NCBI RefSeq assembly: GCF_030269485.1
Contig: NZ_BSTL01000005.1
Span: 398,174 to 462,173, forward strand
DNA from: Actinoplanes sp. NBRC 103695
GTDB lineage: Bacteria > Actinomycetota > Actinomycetes > Mycobacteriales > Micromonosporaceae
Reading direction: 5' to 3'
DNA: 64,000 bases
Numbering within the stretch: position 1 is the first letter of the stretch; each line of letters starts with the position of its first letter. Below, piece after piece: positions 9,288 to 16,800 of this stretch. The notes under the pieces are model-generated. The model had not been told where the DNA came from. It searched no databases and saw nothing but the letters and a program-made list of their open reading frames with translations. Both the position numbers and the translations under genes were made by a program.

Positions 9288-9378
9288 ACAATAGGTATTG
9301 CTTCATTCGAGAGGCTGTACTACCGTTCACTTCAGTCGCATCGCTCAGATGCGACGACACACACTTAGGAGATCGATC

Positions 9379-9498
9379 ATGTGCCAGCACATCGCCACGA
9401 TGACGGGGTGGCTGACGCCGCGCCGTGGGCGAGCCGTGCGGCTGTTCGGCTCCCACAGCGCTTATGACCGACTTATGGGCCTTGGAGTGGGCGGGTAA
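9379..9498 (+). CDS. 39-aa ORF, possible leader peptide
   Basis: Encodes a basic peptide starting MCQHIATMTGWLTPRRGRAV. AGGAG is placed 7-8 nt before ATG, a convincing ribosome site. The stop is followed within 21 nt by a strong rho-independent terminator. The last codons include GGAGTGGG, which can pair with CCCACTC in the terminator, so an alternative fold competing with termination is possible. No downstream protein gene lies close by. It could be a regulatory leader or a small functional peptide; no family recognised. Confidence 0.45.
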   Translation: MCQHIATMTGWLTPRRGRAVRLFGSHSAYDRLMGLGVGG

Positions 9499-9518
9499 CG
9501 CGGCGAGTCCGCGCGGGA

Positions 9519-9555
9519 AAGCCGCCCCCACCCACTCGGGTCGGGCGGCTTTTTT
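9519..9555 (+). terminator. Rho-independent terminator with T-tract
   Basis: AAGCCGCCC pairs with GGGCGGCTT, with an inner ACCC/GGGT helix, followed by six to seven T. A rare textbook terminator in this GC-rich DNA, it closes the short transcription unit of the 39-aa ORF. Confidence 0.85.
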
Positions 9556-9976
9556 GTTGCCCTGGCTGGGCTAGCGCTCCGGACGCGGAGTTGCGGGCAC
9601 CAGCAGGCTCGCCCCGAGTGCCGGTCTCGAGGCCCACCTCGCGTGGCGGGGTGATCCGGAAAAGACTTGATCCGCGACTTCTCCGAGACGGGCGGAAGTG
9701 CCTGTCTCCCTGCGGGAAGAATGGGTCGATCCTGCTTCGGAAATGGATCGACAACAATTGTCTCTACTCTTGATCAAAACGAGATTGCTTGGCATTCCGA
9801 ATGACTCGGCCTTCCGGAACGTTCGATCATTCGGGTGTGGAGACGGGAACGACAGGACCGATACCGGGCCGGCGCGGTGGAGAGTGCACCGAGTGCGGGC
9901 TGGAGGGGCGAACTTGCGCTACCCCGCCAACGGCTTCGGCAGGCGTACCCCGTCTCCGCACACGGCCATCACCGGG
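9556..9976. other. Gene-free stretch before the tRNA-like array
   Basis: No open frame here has actinobacterial coding character. The DNA around 9730-9800 is noticeably more AT-rich than the surroundings (for example the run near attgtctctactcttgatc). No clear promoter or repeat is visible apart from this compositional dip. Confidence 0.5.
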
Positions 9977-10089
9977 CCTTCGTGTCCCGACCGGGTCCTC
10001 GTGTCCCGACCGGGTCCTCGTGTCCCGACCGGGTCCTCGTGTCCCGACCGGGTCCTCGTGTCCCGACCGGGTCCTCGCGGCCCGACCGA
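9977..10089. repeat. 19-bp direct tandem repeat, about 6 copies
   Basis: The unit cctcgtgtcccgaccgggt repeats head to tail: a first slightly different 20-nt copy, four perfect 19-nt copies at 9997-10072, and a degenerate partial copy ending near 10089. The array abuts the first tRNA-like gene by about 8 nt. The period is not a multiple of three, so it is not a protein repeat. There are no spacers, so it is not a CRISPR. Confidence 0.9.
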
Positions 10090-10097
10090 GCAACCGA

Positions 10098-10171
10098 GCC
10101 CTCGTGGCCCAACTGGCAGAGGCCCGGCGTCGAGAGCGCCGGTCGTGCGCGTTCGAATCGCGCCGAGGGCA
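10098..10171 (+). tRNA. tRNA-like gene, anticodon GAG (Leu by decoding), atypical
   Basis: The sequence folds as a cloverleaf: acceptor GCCCTCG/CGAGGGC (7 bp), a weak D arm containing AACTGGCAG, anticodon stem CGGCG/CGCCG with loop TCGAGAG, a 5-nt variable loop, and T arm GCGCG-TTCGAAT-CGCGC. The loop implies anticodon GAG with C instead of U at position 33. A genuine bacterial leucine tRNA should have a long class II variable arm; this one is class I. CCA is not encoded. It may be a degenerate or accessory tRNA. Confidence 0.5.
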
Positions 10172-10192
10172 CGCACCACAACTGAACAGCAG

Positions 10193-10267
10193 GCCCGGGT
10201 AGCCCAACTGGCAGGAGGCACGCCGCTCAGACCGGCGATAGTGCGCGTTCGAATCGCGCTCCGGGTA
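10193..10267 (+). tRNA. tRNA-like gene, anticodon CAG (Leu by decoding), class I shape
   Basis: Cloverleaf: acceptor GCCCGGG/TCCGGGT (two G-U pairs), D arm with AACTGGCAGG, anticodon stem CGCCG/CGGCG with loop CTCAGAC (U33 present, anticodon CAG), a 5-nt variable loop, and T arm identical to the preceding gene (GCGCG-TTCGAAT-CGCGC). D- and T-arm identity shows the two are tandem duplicates. The anticodon predicts leucine, but the long variable arm of leucine tRNAs is missing, so charging identity is uncertain. Confidence 0.55.
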
Positions 10268-10272
10268 CGCAA

Positions 10273-10345
10273 GGGCTCGTAGCTCATCGGGGAGAGCGTC
10301 TGTCTTGCAAACAGAAGGTGGCCGGTTCGAGCCCGGCCGGGTCCA
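10273..10345 (+). tRNA. tRNA-Ala (UGC), divergent
   Basis: A 73-nt cloverleaf: acceptor GGGCTCG/CGGGTCC with two G-U pairs, D arm GCTC-ATCGGGGA-GAGC, anticodon stem TCTGT/ACAGA around loop CTTGCAA (anticodon TGC), and T arm GCCGG-TTCGAGC-CCGGC. CCA is not encoded. The acceptor lacks the G3-U70 context in its usual GGGGC form, although a G-U pair is at position 3-70. It differs strongly from typical housekeeping tRNA-Ala, suggesting an accessory copy. Confidence 0.8.
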
Positions 10346-10382
10346 CAGTCGGGGGCCGCGTCACGGGGCGCGGCCCCCTCCA

Positions 10383-10464
10383 GCGGGTGCGCCGACGCGG
10401 GAGGGTCGGGAGTGGCTGTAAACCACTTGCTAACGCCTAGGGGGTTCGAATCCCTCCACCCGCA
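10383..10464 (+). tRNA. tRNA-Tyr (GUA), class II
   Basis: An 82-nt class II cloverleaf: acceptor GCGGGTG/CACCCGC, D stem CCGA/TCGG, anticodon stem AGTGG/CCACT with loop CTGTAAA (anticodon GTA), a long variable region TGCTAACGCCTA, and T arm GGGGG-TTCGAAT-CCCTC. CCA is absent. The long variable arm fits bacterial tyrosine tRNA. This is the best-formed member of the array. Confidence 0.85.
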
Positions 10465-10489
10465 CCGGTCGTCAGCCGAGTTCGGCACC

Positions 10490-10740
10490 CGTTCCCTGGC
10501 GGTCACCGTGGCGATGGTGGCCGCCTCCATGTCCAGCGCGGCCACCCCGCCGACCGGCTCGCGAGATTCCGGCACCTCCCGGCGGGCGTTCGCTCCTGCG
10601 CCCCGCCCTCGGTCATCCCGCGCCAGACGACGTCGCGCTTGTTGAACAGCCCGGTCCGCAGGGCGCCGTCGATCGCGTCGCTGTCCACGTCCTCCAACAG
10701 TTCCCGGACCGCCGGCGGCGGGAAGGAGCCGACGGGTCCG
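10490..10740 (-). pseudogene. Degenerate remnant, two frames, function not recognised
   Basis: Minus-strand frames show coding-like pieces: PPPAVRELLEDVDSDAIDGA, then LFNKRDVVWRGMTEGGAQER in one frame, and ALDMEAATIATVTARERVP in another after an apparent shift near 10600. The second piece looks like the DMEAA active-site region of nucleoside-phosphorylase-fold enzymes, but the fragment is too short to be sure. It stops about 25 nt from the 3' end of tRNA-Tyr, as if truncated there. The neighbouring oxidoreductase promoter lies in the same space. Confidence 0.35.
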
Positions 10741-10798
10741 ATTGTCTCAGCCGCGGCGTTGTGAGGCGCCGGTCTTCGTCCGGGGGGATGATCGGGGG

Positions 10799-11818
10799 AT
10801 GAAGGCCATCATCTACAGCGAGGTCGGCGAGGCCGAGGTTCTGCGGCTCGTCGACAAGGACGTGCCGGAGCCGGAAGCGGGCGAGGTCCGCGTCAAGGTC
10901 GCCGTGTCGGGGGTCAATCCGACGGACTGGAAGACGCGGTCGGGCGCCACCAATCCGAAGCAGTTCGACGAGGTCACGCCTCATCTCGATGGGGCCGGGG
11001 TGATCGACGCGGTGGGCGGCGGGGTCGACGCCGGGCGGGTCGGGCAGCGGGTCTGGCTGCTCATGGCCACCCAGGGGCGGTCGACCGGTACCGCCGCCGA
11101 GTACGCCGTCGTGGACGACTGGCAGGCGGTGCCACTCGGTGACGCGAGCTTCGAGGCCGGCGCCTCGCTCGGGGTGCCCGCCCTGACCGCGCACCGGACG
11201 CTGACCGTCGGCGAGGGCGGGCCGGACAGGCTGGCGCCGGGTGCTCTGGACGGGCGGGTCGTGCTGGTCGCCGGCGGGGCGGGGGCCGTGGGGCACGCGG
11301 CCATCCAGCTCGCGCGGTGGGCCGGCGCGACAGTGATCAGCACGGTCAGCGGGCCGGACAAGGCGCGGCTGGCCACGGCCGCGGGGGCGCACCACGTGAT
11401 CAACTACCGGGAGGGTGATCCGGTCACCGAGATCCGGAAGATCGCCCCGGACGGCGTCGACACCATCGCGGAGGTCGCGCTGGGCGCCAATCTCGCGCTC
11501 GACCTGGCGGTTCTGCGTACGCGGGGCACGATCTGCACGTACGCCAACGACGGCGCCAAGCCGGTGGAGCTGGACGTGCGGCAGAACATGCTGCTCAACA
11601 CCCGTTTCCAGTTCATGGTGCTCTACACGGTGGGCAAGGAGGCGCTGGCCGCCGGCGCGGAGGACATCGCGGCGGCGGTGCGGGACGGCGCCATGCCGGT
11701 GGGCGAGGAACACGGGCTGCCGCTGACGCGGTTCCCGCTGAACCGGACCGCCGACGCGCACCGGGCCGTGCAGGACGGCGCGGTCGGCAAGGTCCTGGTC
11801 GACGTGGCCACGGACTGA
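10799..11818 (+). CDS. Zinc-independent MDR-family quinone oxidoreductase
   Basis: A 339-aa medium-chain dehydrogenase/reductase. The GroES-like N-terminal domain (EAGEVRVKVAVSGVNPTDWK) is followed by a Rossmann domain with GRVVLVAGGAGAVGHAAIQLA, the NADPH-binding AGGAGAVG loop typical of quinone reductases. No structural-zinc cysteine cluster is visible. ATG 10799 is chosen because MKAIIYSEVG is the classic start of this family; an in-frame upstream extension has no family similarity. Likely reduces quinones or enones with NADPH; the physiological substrate is unknown. Confidence 0.85.
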   Translation: MKAIIYSEVGEAEVLRLVDKDVPEPEAGEVRVKVAVSGVNPTDWKTRSGATNPKQFDEVTPHLDGAGVIDAVGGGVDAGRVGQRVWLLMATQGRSTGTAAEYAVVDDWQAVPLGDASFEAGASLGVPALTAHRTLTVGEGGPDRLAPGALDGRVVLVAGGAGAVGHAAIQLARWAGATVISTVSGPDKARLATAAGAHHVINYREGDPVTEIRKIAPDGVDTIAEVALGANLALDLAVLRTRGTICTYANDGAKPVELDVRQNMLLNTRFQFMVLYTVGKEALAAGAEDIAAAVRDGAMPVGEEHGLPLTRFPLNRTADAHRAVQDGAVGKVLVDVATD

Positions 11819-11869
11819 CGAGCGCAGCCGCCAGGCAGGCGCTTCCTCTGGGTAAGCAGAGCAAAGGTG

Positions 11870-11904
11870 GTGCTGACCTCACCGTCGGTTTGGGGGGTCA
11901 GCAC
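11870..11904. promoter_or_regulatory. Perfect 9-bp inverted repeat between genes
   Basis: GTGCTGACC and GGTCAGCAC are perfectly complementary across a 17-nt gap, in the 124-nt space between the oxidoreductase and the desaturase. There is no T-tract after it, so it may be either a hairpin terminator of the first gene or an operator for the desaturase 39 nt downstream. Confidence 0.45.
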
Positions 11905-11942
11905 TCCTGTCAAGCGCGTTTCGGCTGGGCAGACTGGGCGTC

Positions 11943-12926
11943 ATGACGACGACAACCGGGCCGCGAACCGATTTCGCCGAGCTCAGCCGCCGCATCCGAG
12001 AAGCCGGTCTGCTGGATCGCAGACCCGGCTACTACGTCATCCGGCTGTCCCTGGCCGCGCTGTTCCTGGCCGGTGGCTGGGTGGCGTTCGCGCTGGTCGG
12101 CAGCTCATGGTGGACAGTGGCGATCGCGGTGTGGCTCGGTGTCGCGTACGCGCAGGCCGCCCTGGTGGCGCACGACGTGGCGCACCGGCAGGTGTTCCGG
12201 ACGGCATCGGCCAGCGGCCGGGCCGGCATGATCGCCGGGAACCTGGGCATCGGCATGAGCTACGGCTACTGGCAGAACAAGCACACCCGGCACCACGCCA
12301 ACCCGAACCACGACGACCTCGACCCGGACGTGGGGCCGGGCGTGCTGGTCTGGACGCCCGAGGCGGCCGCCGCGAAGGGCGGCTGGATGGTCCGGAACCA
12401 GGCGTGGATGTTCTTCCCGCTGCTCACGCTGCTCGGGCTGAGCCTGCGCCGGGACAGCATCCGGGCGCTGCTCAACGACAACATCGCGCAGCGCGGGCGG
12501 GAAGCGCTGCTGCTCGGCGTACACATCGTGGGGTATGTCCTGGCTTTGATCTTCGTCCTGTCGCCGCTGCAGGCGCTGGTCTTCTTCGTGGTGCACCAGG
12601 CGGTGTTCGGCGTGTACCTGGGCATGACGTTCGCGCCGAACCACAAAGGCATGCCGCACCCGGACGGGACCGAGGACTTCCTGCGCAAGCAGGTCCTGAC
12701 GTCACGCAACGTGCGCGGCGGCGTGCTGGTCGACGTGGCGCTGGGCGGGCTGAACTACCAGATCGAGCACCACCTGTTCCCGTCCATGCCGACGCCGAAC
12801 CTGCGCCGCGCCCAGCCGATGGTGCAGCAGTTCTGCGCCGAGATCGACGTGGACTACGAGATGACCGGCCTGATCGACTCCTACCGGCAGGCGCTGACGC
12901 ATCTGCACCAGGTGTCCCGAAGGTAG
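11943..12926 (+). CDS. Membrane fatty acid desaturase
   Basis: A 327-aa di-iron acyl desaturase. Three histidine boxes are present: HDVAHRQ (HxxxH), HTRHH (HxxHH) and QIEHHLFP, the last typical of front-end/linoleoyl-CoA-type desaturases. Four hydrophobic helices flank them (about residues 35-55, 62-80, 150-168, 195-225). It would introduce a double bond in membrane lipid acyl chains using ferredoxin or another electron donor not encoded nearby. It lies 48 nt upstream of a two-component system and could be co-transcribed or regulated by it, as in thermosensing Des systems; that link is inference. Confidence 0.9.
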   Translation: MTTTTGPRTDFAELSRRIREAGLLDRRPGYYVIRLSLAALFLAGGWVAFALVGSSWWTVAIAVWLGVAYAQAALVAHDVAHRQVFRTASASGRAGMIAGNLGIGMSYGYWQNKHTRHHANPNHDDLDPDVGPGVLVWTPEAAAAKGGWMVRNQAWMFFPLLTLLGLSLRRDSIRALLNDNIAQRGREALLLGVHIVGYVLALIFVLSPLQALVFFVVHQAVFGVYLGMTFAPNHKGMPHPDGTEDFLRKQVLTSRNVRGGVLVDVALGGLNYQIEHHLFPSMPTPNLRRAQPMVQQFCAEIDVDYEMTGLIDSYRQALTHLHQVSRR

Positions 12927-12973
12927 GGCTACCACTACCGCGCTCGCTTCCGGATGCGGCGAGAATCGACGGC

Positions 12974-14278
12974 ATGGAGTTGGTTTCGGACGAGCAGCTG
13001 AGCGACTTCGTCTGGCGGGGCGTACGCGGGACCGGCGCCGGCGCGGCGTCGTTCGTGCTCGGCGTGCTCAACTTCCCGCTCTTCGTGCTGTGGCTGGCCG
13101 CCCTGATCGTCGGCCTGATCCCGGGCCTGGGTCAGGTCGTCCTGCCGTTGATGACCCGCCTCGTCCGGGCCCGCGCCGACCTGGAGCGGCGCCGGTCCAC
13201 CAAGCGCGGCATCCCGATCGCCACGCCCTACGCGCCGCGCCCGGCGAAGAGCTACCCGGTCGGCTGGCGGCGTTTCCGCTGGATCCTCCAGGACGTGGCG
13301 ACGTGGCGTGACTTCGCCTGGCTGATCCCCGGCGCGATCGCCGGGGTGGTGCTCGGCGCGGTGTCGATGGCGCTGCCGATCTACGGCTTCGAGGGCATCT
13401 TCCTGATCCCGCTCTGGGTCTGGCTGGGTACGGGCTGGTACGGCTACGGCGCGATCTGGCCGATCGAGTCCGTCGGCGACGGCTTCCTGTCCCTGCCGCA
13501 GGGCGCCGTGATCCTCGCCCTCGCCCTGCTCACGGCGCCCTGGCTGCGGTCCGCCGAGGCCTGGTTCGCGCGGCTGTTCCTGGCGCCGACCCGGGCCGCC
13601 GAGCTGCGCCTGCGGGTGGCGCAGCTGACCGAGACCCGGGCCGACACGGTCGACGCGCAGGCCGCCGAGCTGCGCCGGATCGAGCGTGACCTGCACGACG
13701 GCGCGCAGGCCCGGCTCTCCTCGCTGGGCATGACCATCGGGCTGGCCGAAGAGCTGATGGAACGCGACCCGGCGGCCGCCCGCAAGCTGCTGGCCGAGGC
13801 CCGGGACGCCAGCCACACCGCCCTGATCGAGCTGCGGCACCTGGTCCGCGGCATCCATCCGCCGGTGCTGGCCGAGCGCGGGCTGGACGGCGCGGTGCGC
13901 GCGCTCGCGCTGAGCCTGCCGGTGCCGACGGTGGTGGACGGCGGCGTGCTCGGGCGGCTGGAGACGCCGGTCGAGTCGGCCTGCTATTTCGTGGTCGCCG
14001 AGGCGCTCGCGAACATCGTCAAGCACAGCGGCGCGACCAGCGCCTGGATCAGCATCCGGCACGAGGCTGACCTGCTGGTGCTGATGGTCGGCGACGACGG
14101 GCGCGGCGGCGCCGACCCGTCCCGCGGGACCGGCCTGCACGGAATGGGCCGTCGCCTGGCCGCATTCGATGGCACGATGTCGCTGTCCAGCCCTCCGGGC
14201 GGCCCGACCGTCGTGACCATGGAGCTGCCGTGCGCGTTGTCATCGCCGAAGACCTCGCCCTCCTCCGGGACGGCCTGA
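12974..14278 (+). CDS. Membrane sensor histidine kinase (HisKA_3/NarL-partner type)
   Basis: A 434-aa sensor. The N-terminal 200 residues hold about four TM helices in a putative sensor domain (segments near residues 25-50, 105-135, 140-160, 170-190). The dimerisation/phosphoacceptor motif IERDLHDGAQARLSSLG sits near residue 235, followed by ELRHLVRGIHPPVLAERGL and an HATPase with GDDGRGGADPSRGTGLHGM. ATG 12974 is selected; the frame is open upstream but lacks similarity there. It overlaps the following response regulator by 49 nt and forms a pair with it. Confidence 0.9.
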   Translation: MELVSDEQLSDFVWRGVRGTGAGAASFVLGVLNFPLFVLWLAALIVGLIPGLGQVVLPLMTRLVRARADLERRRSTKRGIPIATPYAPRPAKSYPVGWRRFRWILQDVATWRDFAWLIPGAIAGVVLGAVSMALPIYGFEGIFLIPLWVWLGTGWYGYGAIWPIESVGDGFLSLPQGAVILALALLTAPWLRSAEAWFARLFLAPTRAAELRLRVAQLTETRADTVDAQAAELRRIERDLHDGAQARLSSLGMTIGLAEELMERDPAAARKLLAEARDASHTALIELRHLVRGIHPPVLAERGLDGAVRALALSLPVPTVVDGGVLGRLETPVESACYFVVAEALANIVKHSGATSAWISIRHEADLLVLMVGDDGRGGADPSRGTGLHGMGRRLAAFDGTMSLSSPPGGPTVVTMELPCALSSPKTSPSSGTA

Positions 14279-14865
14279 CCCGGATCCTGGAGGCGTTCGA
14301 GTTCACTGTGGTGGCGGCCGTGGACAACGGCCCCGCCCTGCTGCCGGCGCTGGTCGAGCACCGGCCCGACGTCGCGATCGTCGACGTGCGGCTGCCGCCC
14401 ACGTTCACCGACGAGGGCTTGCAGGCGGCGATCGCCGCGCGTACCGAAGTCCCCGGTATGCCGATCCTGATCCTGTCCCAGCACGTCGAGCCGTTGTACG
14501 CCCGGGAGCTGCTCACCGACCGGACCGGCGGCATCGGCTACCTGCTGAAGGACCGGGTGTCCAATGTGGCCCAGTTCGTCGATGCGGTGCGCCGGGTGGC
14601 GGGCGGCGGCACGGCACTGGACCCGGAGGTGGTGTCGCAGCTGCTCGCCCGCCGCGAGCCGCTGGCCGTGCTCACCGCCCGCGAGCGCGAGGTGCTCGGT
14701 CAGATGGCCGAGGGCCGGTCCAACGCCGCCATCGCCGGCAAGCTCTTCGTCACCGAGAAGGCGGTGAGCAAGCACATCAACAACATCTTCACGAAGCTGG
14801 GCATGGCGCAGTCGGACGACGACAACCGCCGGGTCCTCGCGGTACTGACCTATCTCAACGGCTGA
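14230..14865 (+). CDS. NarL/LuxR-family response regulator
   Basis: A 211-aa regulator. The receiver domain starts RVVIAEDLALLRDGL, with the acidic pair, phospho-acceptor Asp in VAIVDVRLPP (about residue 55) and conserved Lys in GYLLKDRV. The C-terminal HTH has LTAREREVLGQMAEG and KAVSKHINNIFTKL. GTG start lies inside the kinase gene, giving tight coupling. The last codons (LTYLNG, stop) are part of a 17-bp triplicated sequence. Confidence 0.95.
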   Translation: MRVVIAEDLALLRDGLTRILEAFEFTVVAAVDNGPALLPALVEHRPDVAIVDVRLPPTFTDEGLQAAIAARTEVPGMPILILSQHVEPLYARELLTDRTGGIGYLLKDRVSNVAQFVDAVRRVAGGGTALDPEVVSQLLARREPLAVLTAREREVLGQMAEGRSNAAIAGKLFVTEKAVSKHINNIFTKLGMAQSDDDNRRVLAVLTYLNG

Positions 14866-14895
14866 CCTATCTCAACGGCTGACCTATCTCAACGG
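14845..14895. repeat. 17-bp unit in three tandem copies spanning two stop codons
   Basis: The unit ctgacctatctcaacgg occurs three times without interruption (14845, 14862, 14879). The first copy encodes the C-terminus of the response regulator and its stop lies at the junction with the second. The third contains the stop codon of the convergent BNR-repeat gene (tca at 14889). The copies are identical, pointing to a recent slippage or duplication event. Confidence 0.95.
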
Positions 14896-15947
14896 CTGAG
14901 CCTCAGCTTCGCGATCCGGCCGTTGGCGCCGGAGGCCCAGCAGGACAGGTCGGGCGCGCAGAACACCGAGTCGAAGCTGCCGGTGTCGAACCGCCTCCAG
15001 GTGCGGCCGCCGTCGTAGGTGATGTCGCTGCCGGTCGGGCCGACGGCGAGCGCCACCGGGAGCAGGCCGAGCCAGTCGGCGCCGGAGCGGTACTCGCCGG
15101 GAACGGTCCGCGACACGGTCCAGGTGCGGCCGCCGTTGCTCGTGGTGGCGGCTCCGTCCGGCGCGCTGGTCTCGGCCGCGTAGTCGCCGCCGACCGCGAG
15201 GCCGTGCCACGGGTCCTTGAAGGCGAGGCTGTAGATGCCCGCGCTCGGACCGCTGGGCAGCGGGCTCGCGGTGACCGACCAGGAGCGCCCGCCGTCGGTG
15301 GTCCCGAACACCCGGGACAGCGCGCCGCCACCGGTCGCGAACCAGGCCCGCCCGGCGCCGAAGTGATCGGCGGTCACCAGGCAGGTGCCGCTGGCCGCGA
15401 ACGCGAACTCGCCGGGCAGCGCGTCCGGCATCCCGGTGGCCGGGCGGACCGCCCAGGTCTTCCCGCCGTCCGACGTCGCCAGGATGCGGAACTTGCCGCC
15501 GACCGGGTCGGACAGGGCCAGGCCGTTGCGCTTGTCGAGGAAGGTGACGCAGTCGTAGAAGGCGGCCGGCTCGTCGTTGCGGAACGCCTCGTCCCACGTG
15601 CGCCCGCCGTCGCCGGTGCGGTAGATCCGGGAGTCCTCGCCCTCACCGATGGTCAGCGCCACCGCGTGCTTCGCGTCGAACGCCTCGATGTCGCGGAACT
15701 GCAGCGCCTCGGTGCCGGCCGGCCTGACGCTCGCCCAGTGCCGGCCGCCGTCGACGGTCCGCAGGATCGTGCCGGCCGAACCGGCGGCCCAGGCGACCTT
15801 GTCGCTGACCGGTGCGAGCCCGCGGAAGCGCGCGGTGACGCCGGTGTCGGTGAGCTGCCACGTCGGTCCGGGGGTGGTGAACCCGGCGTTGGAGGCGATG
15901 ACGGCCAGGCCGAGGGCCGCAACGGCAAGCACGCGTGTCGATCTCAT
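14889..15947 (-). CDS. Secreted BNR/YCF48-type beta-propeller protein
   Basis: A 352-aa exported protein. Residues 1-24 form a signal peptide. The mature part carries repeated propeller signatures of the sialidase/BNR and YCF48 (HCF136) families: TVDGGRHWASV, TGDGGRTWDEAF, TSDGGKTWAVR, TTDGGRSWSVT, TSNGGRTWTVS and TYDGGRTWRRF, about six blades. Plant and cyanobacterial homologues assist photosystem assembly; the role of actinobacterial secreted forms is unknown. Its stop codon lies within the 17-bp triplication shared with the convergent response regulator. Confidence 0.85.
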   Translation of the reverse strand: MRSTRVLAVAALGLAVIASNAGFTTPGPTWQLTDTGVTARFRGLAPVSDKVAWAAGSAGTILRTVDGGRHWASVRPAGTEALQFRDIEAFDAKHAVALTIGEGEDSRIYRTGDGGRTWDEAFRNDEPAAFYDCVTFLDKRNGLALSDPVGGKFRILATSDGGKTWAVRPATGMPDALPGEFAFAASGTCLVTADHFGAGRAWFATGGGALSRVFGTTDGGRSWSVTASPLPSGPSAGIYSLAFKDPWHGLAVGGDYAAETSAPDGAATTSNGGRTWTVSRTVPGEYRSGADWLGLLPVALAVGPTGSDITYDGGRTWRRFDTGSFDSVFCAPDLSCWASGANGRIAKLRLSR

Positions 15948-16044
15948 GCGGCGGAACCTACCACCGGGAGGGAGAAAACCGCCCTGTGAGCTGACCGGCG
16001 TACCGGCTTATCCTCCACGACCCGGCACTGGCAGCGTCGAGGAC

Positions 16045-16800
16045 ATGAAAACGCGCATCATCGAAGCCCCCGTCCGCCGGAACTGGATCGCCCGCCACCG
16101 GCTGGTCTCCTTCTTCGTCCTCGCCTACGCACTGGCCTGGTGCATGGTGCCGTTCGGACAGTTCCAGGCCGTCGGCGCGCTGATCGCCGCCGTCATCGTG
16201 ATCGCGGTGGCCGACGGCCGGGCCGGCTTCAAAGATCTCGGCCGCCGGCTGATCAAGTGGCGGGTGCCCTGGTACTACTACGCGTTCGCGCTGCTCGTGC
16301 CGCTCGTCGTGCGGGCGGTGTCGAGCGGCCTGAACAGCGCGCCCGGCCCGGACTGGGCGCACCTGTCATGGAGCACTTTCGCCCTGTGGTTCCTGGTCCG
16401 GATGGTCAACCCGCTGGACGGGCCGATGGCCGAGGAGCCGTCGTTCCGCGGCTACGCCGTGACCCGCATGCCGGCCCGGCTGCGCTCCGCGGCCCTTCTC
16501 GGCGTCCTCATCGCCGGCTGGCATCTGCCGCTCGCGGCGGAGATCGGGGTGGCCGGGTTCGGCAGCACCTTCGTCATCACCTTCGTGTACGTGTGGCTGT
16601 TCCGCCGCACCGGCGGCAGCGTGCTGCTGACCTTGATCCTGCACAGTGCCCAGGGCTTCATCACGTTCACCGACCTCGGTTACTCCGGCGCCGGTCTGGC
16701 CCGGCAGGAGTGGATCGAGTTCGCCGCCTGGACGATCATCGCGTTGACGCTGGTGGTGACCGATCGCGACGCCTTCCGGAGGCCGGTGGATGCGGCGTAG
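16045..16800 (+). CDS. CPBP-family intramembrane glutamic protease
   Basis: A 251-aa multi-helix membrane protein of the CAAX/Abi (CPBP) family. The catalytic EExxxR motif appears as EEPSFRGYA near residue 133, followed by GWHLPLAAE (the conserved His motif) and the C-terminal LILHSAQGF. These enzymes cleave prenylated proteins or peptides in the membrane, and bacterial members often give bacteriocin self-protection. ATG 16045 gives a typical start (MKTRIIEAP). It overlaps the downstream sensor kinase by 11 nt, so co-expression is likely. Confidence 0.85.
   Translation: MKTRIIEAPVRRNWIARHRLVSFFVLAYALAWCMVPFGQFQAVGALIAAVIVIAVADGRAGFKDLGRRLIKWRVPWYYYAFALLVPLVVRAVSSGLNSAPGPDWAHLSWSTFALWFLVRMVNPLDGPMAEEPSFRGYAVTRMPARLRSAALLGVLIAGWHLPLAAEIGVAGFGSTFVITFVYVWLFRRTGGSVLLTLILHSAQGFITFTDLGYSGAGLARQEWIEFAAWTIIALTLVVTDRDAFRRPVDAA

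Noticed and set aside
9977..10089. CRISPR array
   Set aside because: Direct repeats are contiguous with no spacers, and there are no cas genes in the window.
9827..10575. Minus-strand frames with repeats such as RSGHEDPVGTRGPGRDT and a tail like GRARTGHLLFARQ
   Set aside because: They are translations of the 19-bp tandem repeats and of tRNA genes; the second is a well-known artefact of translating tRNA antisense.
9288..10740. An integrated prophage or ICE
   Set aside because: tRNA genes and repeats are present but there is no integrase, excisionase, replication or structural gene, and no direct repeat of a tRNA 3' end was seen.
11867..14278. An 803-aa fusion of a disordered region to the sensor kinase
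   Set aside because: The N-terminal half is the shifted frame of the desaturase gene; the kinase starts at ATG 12974.
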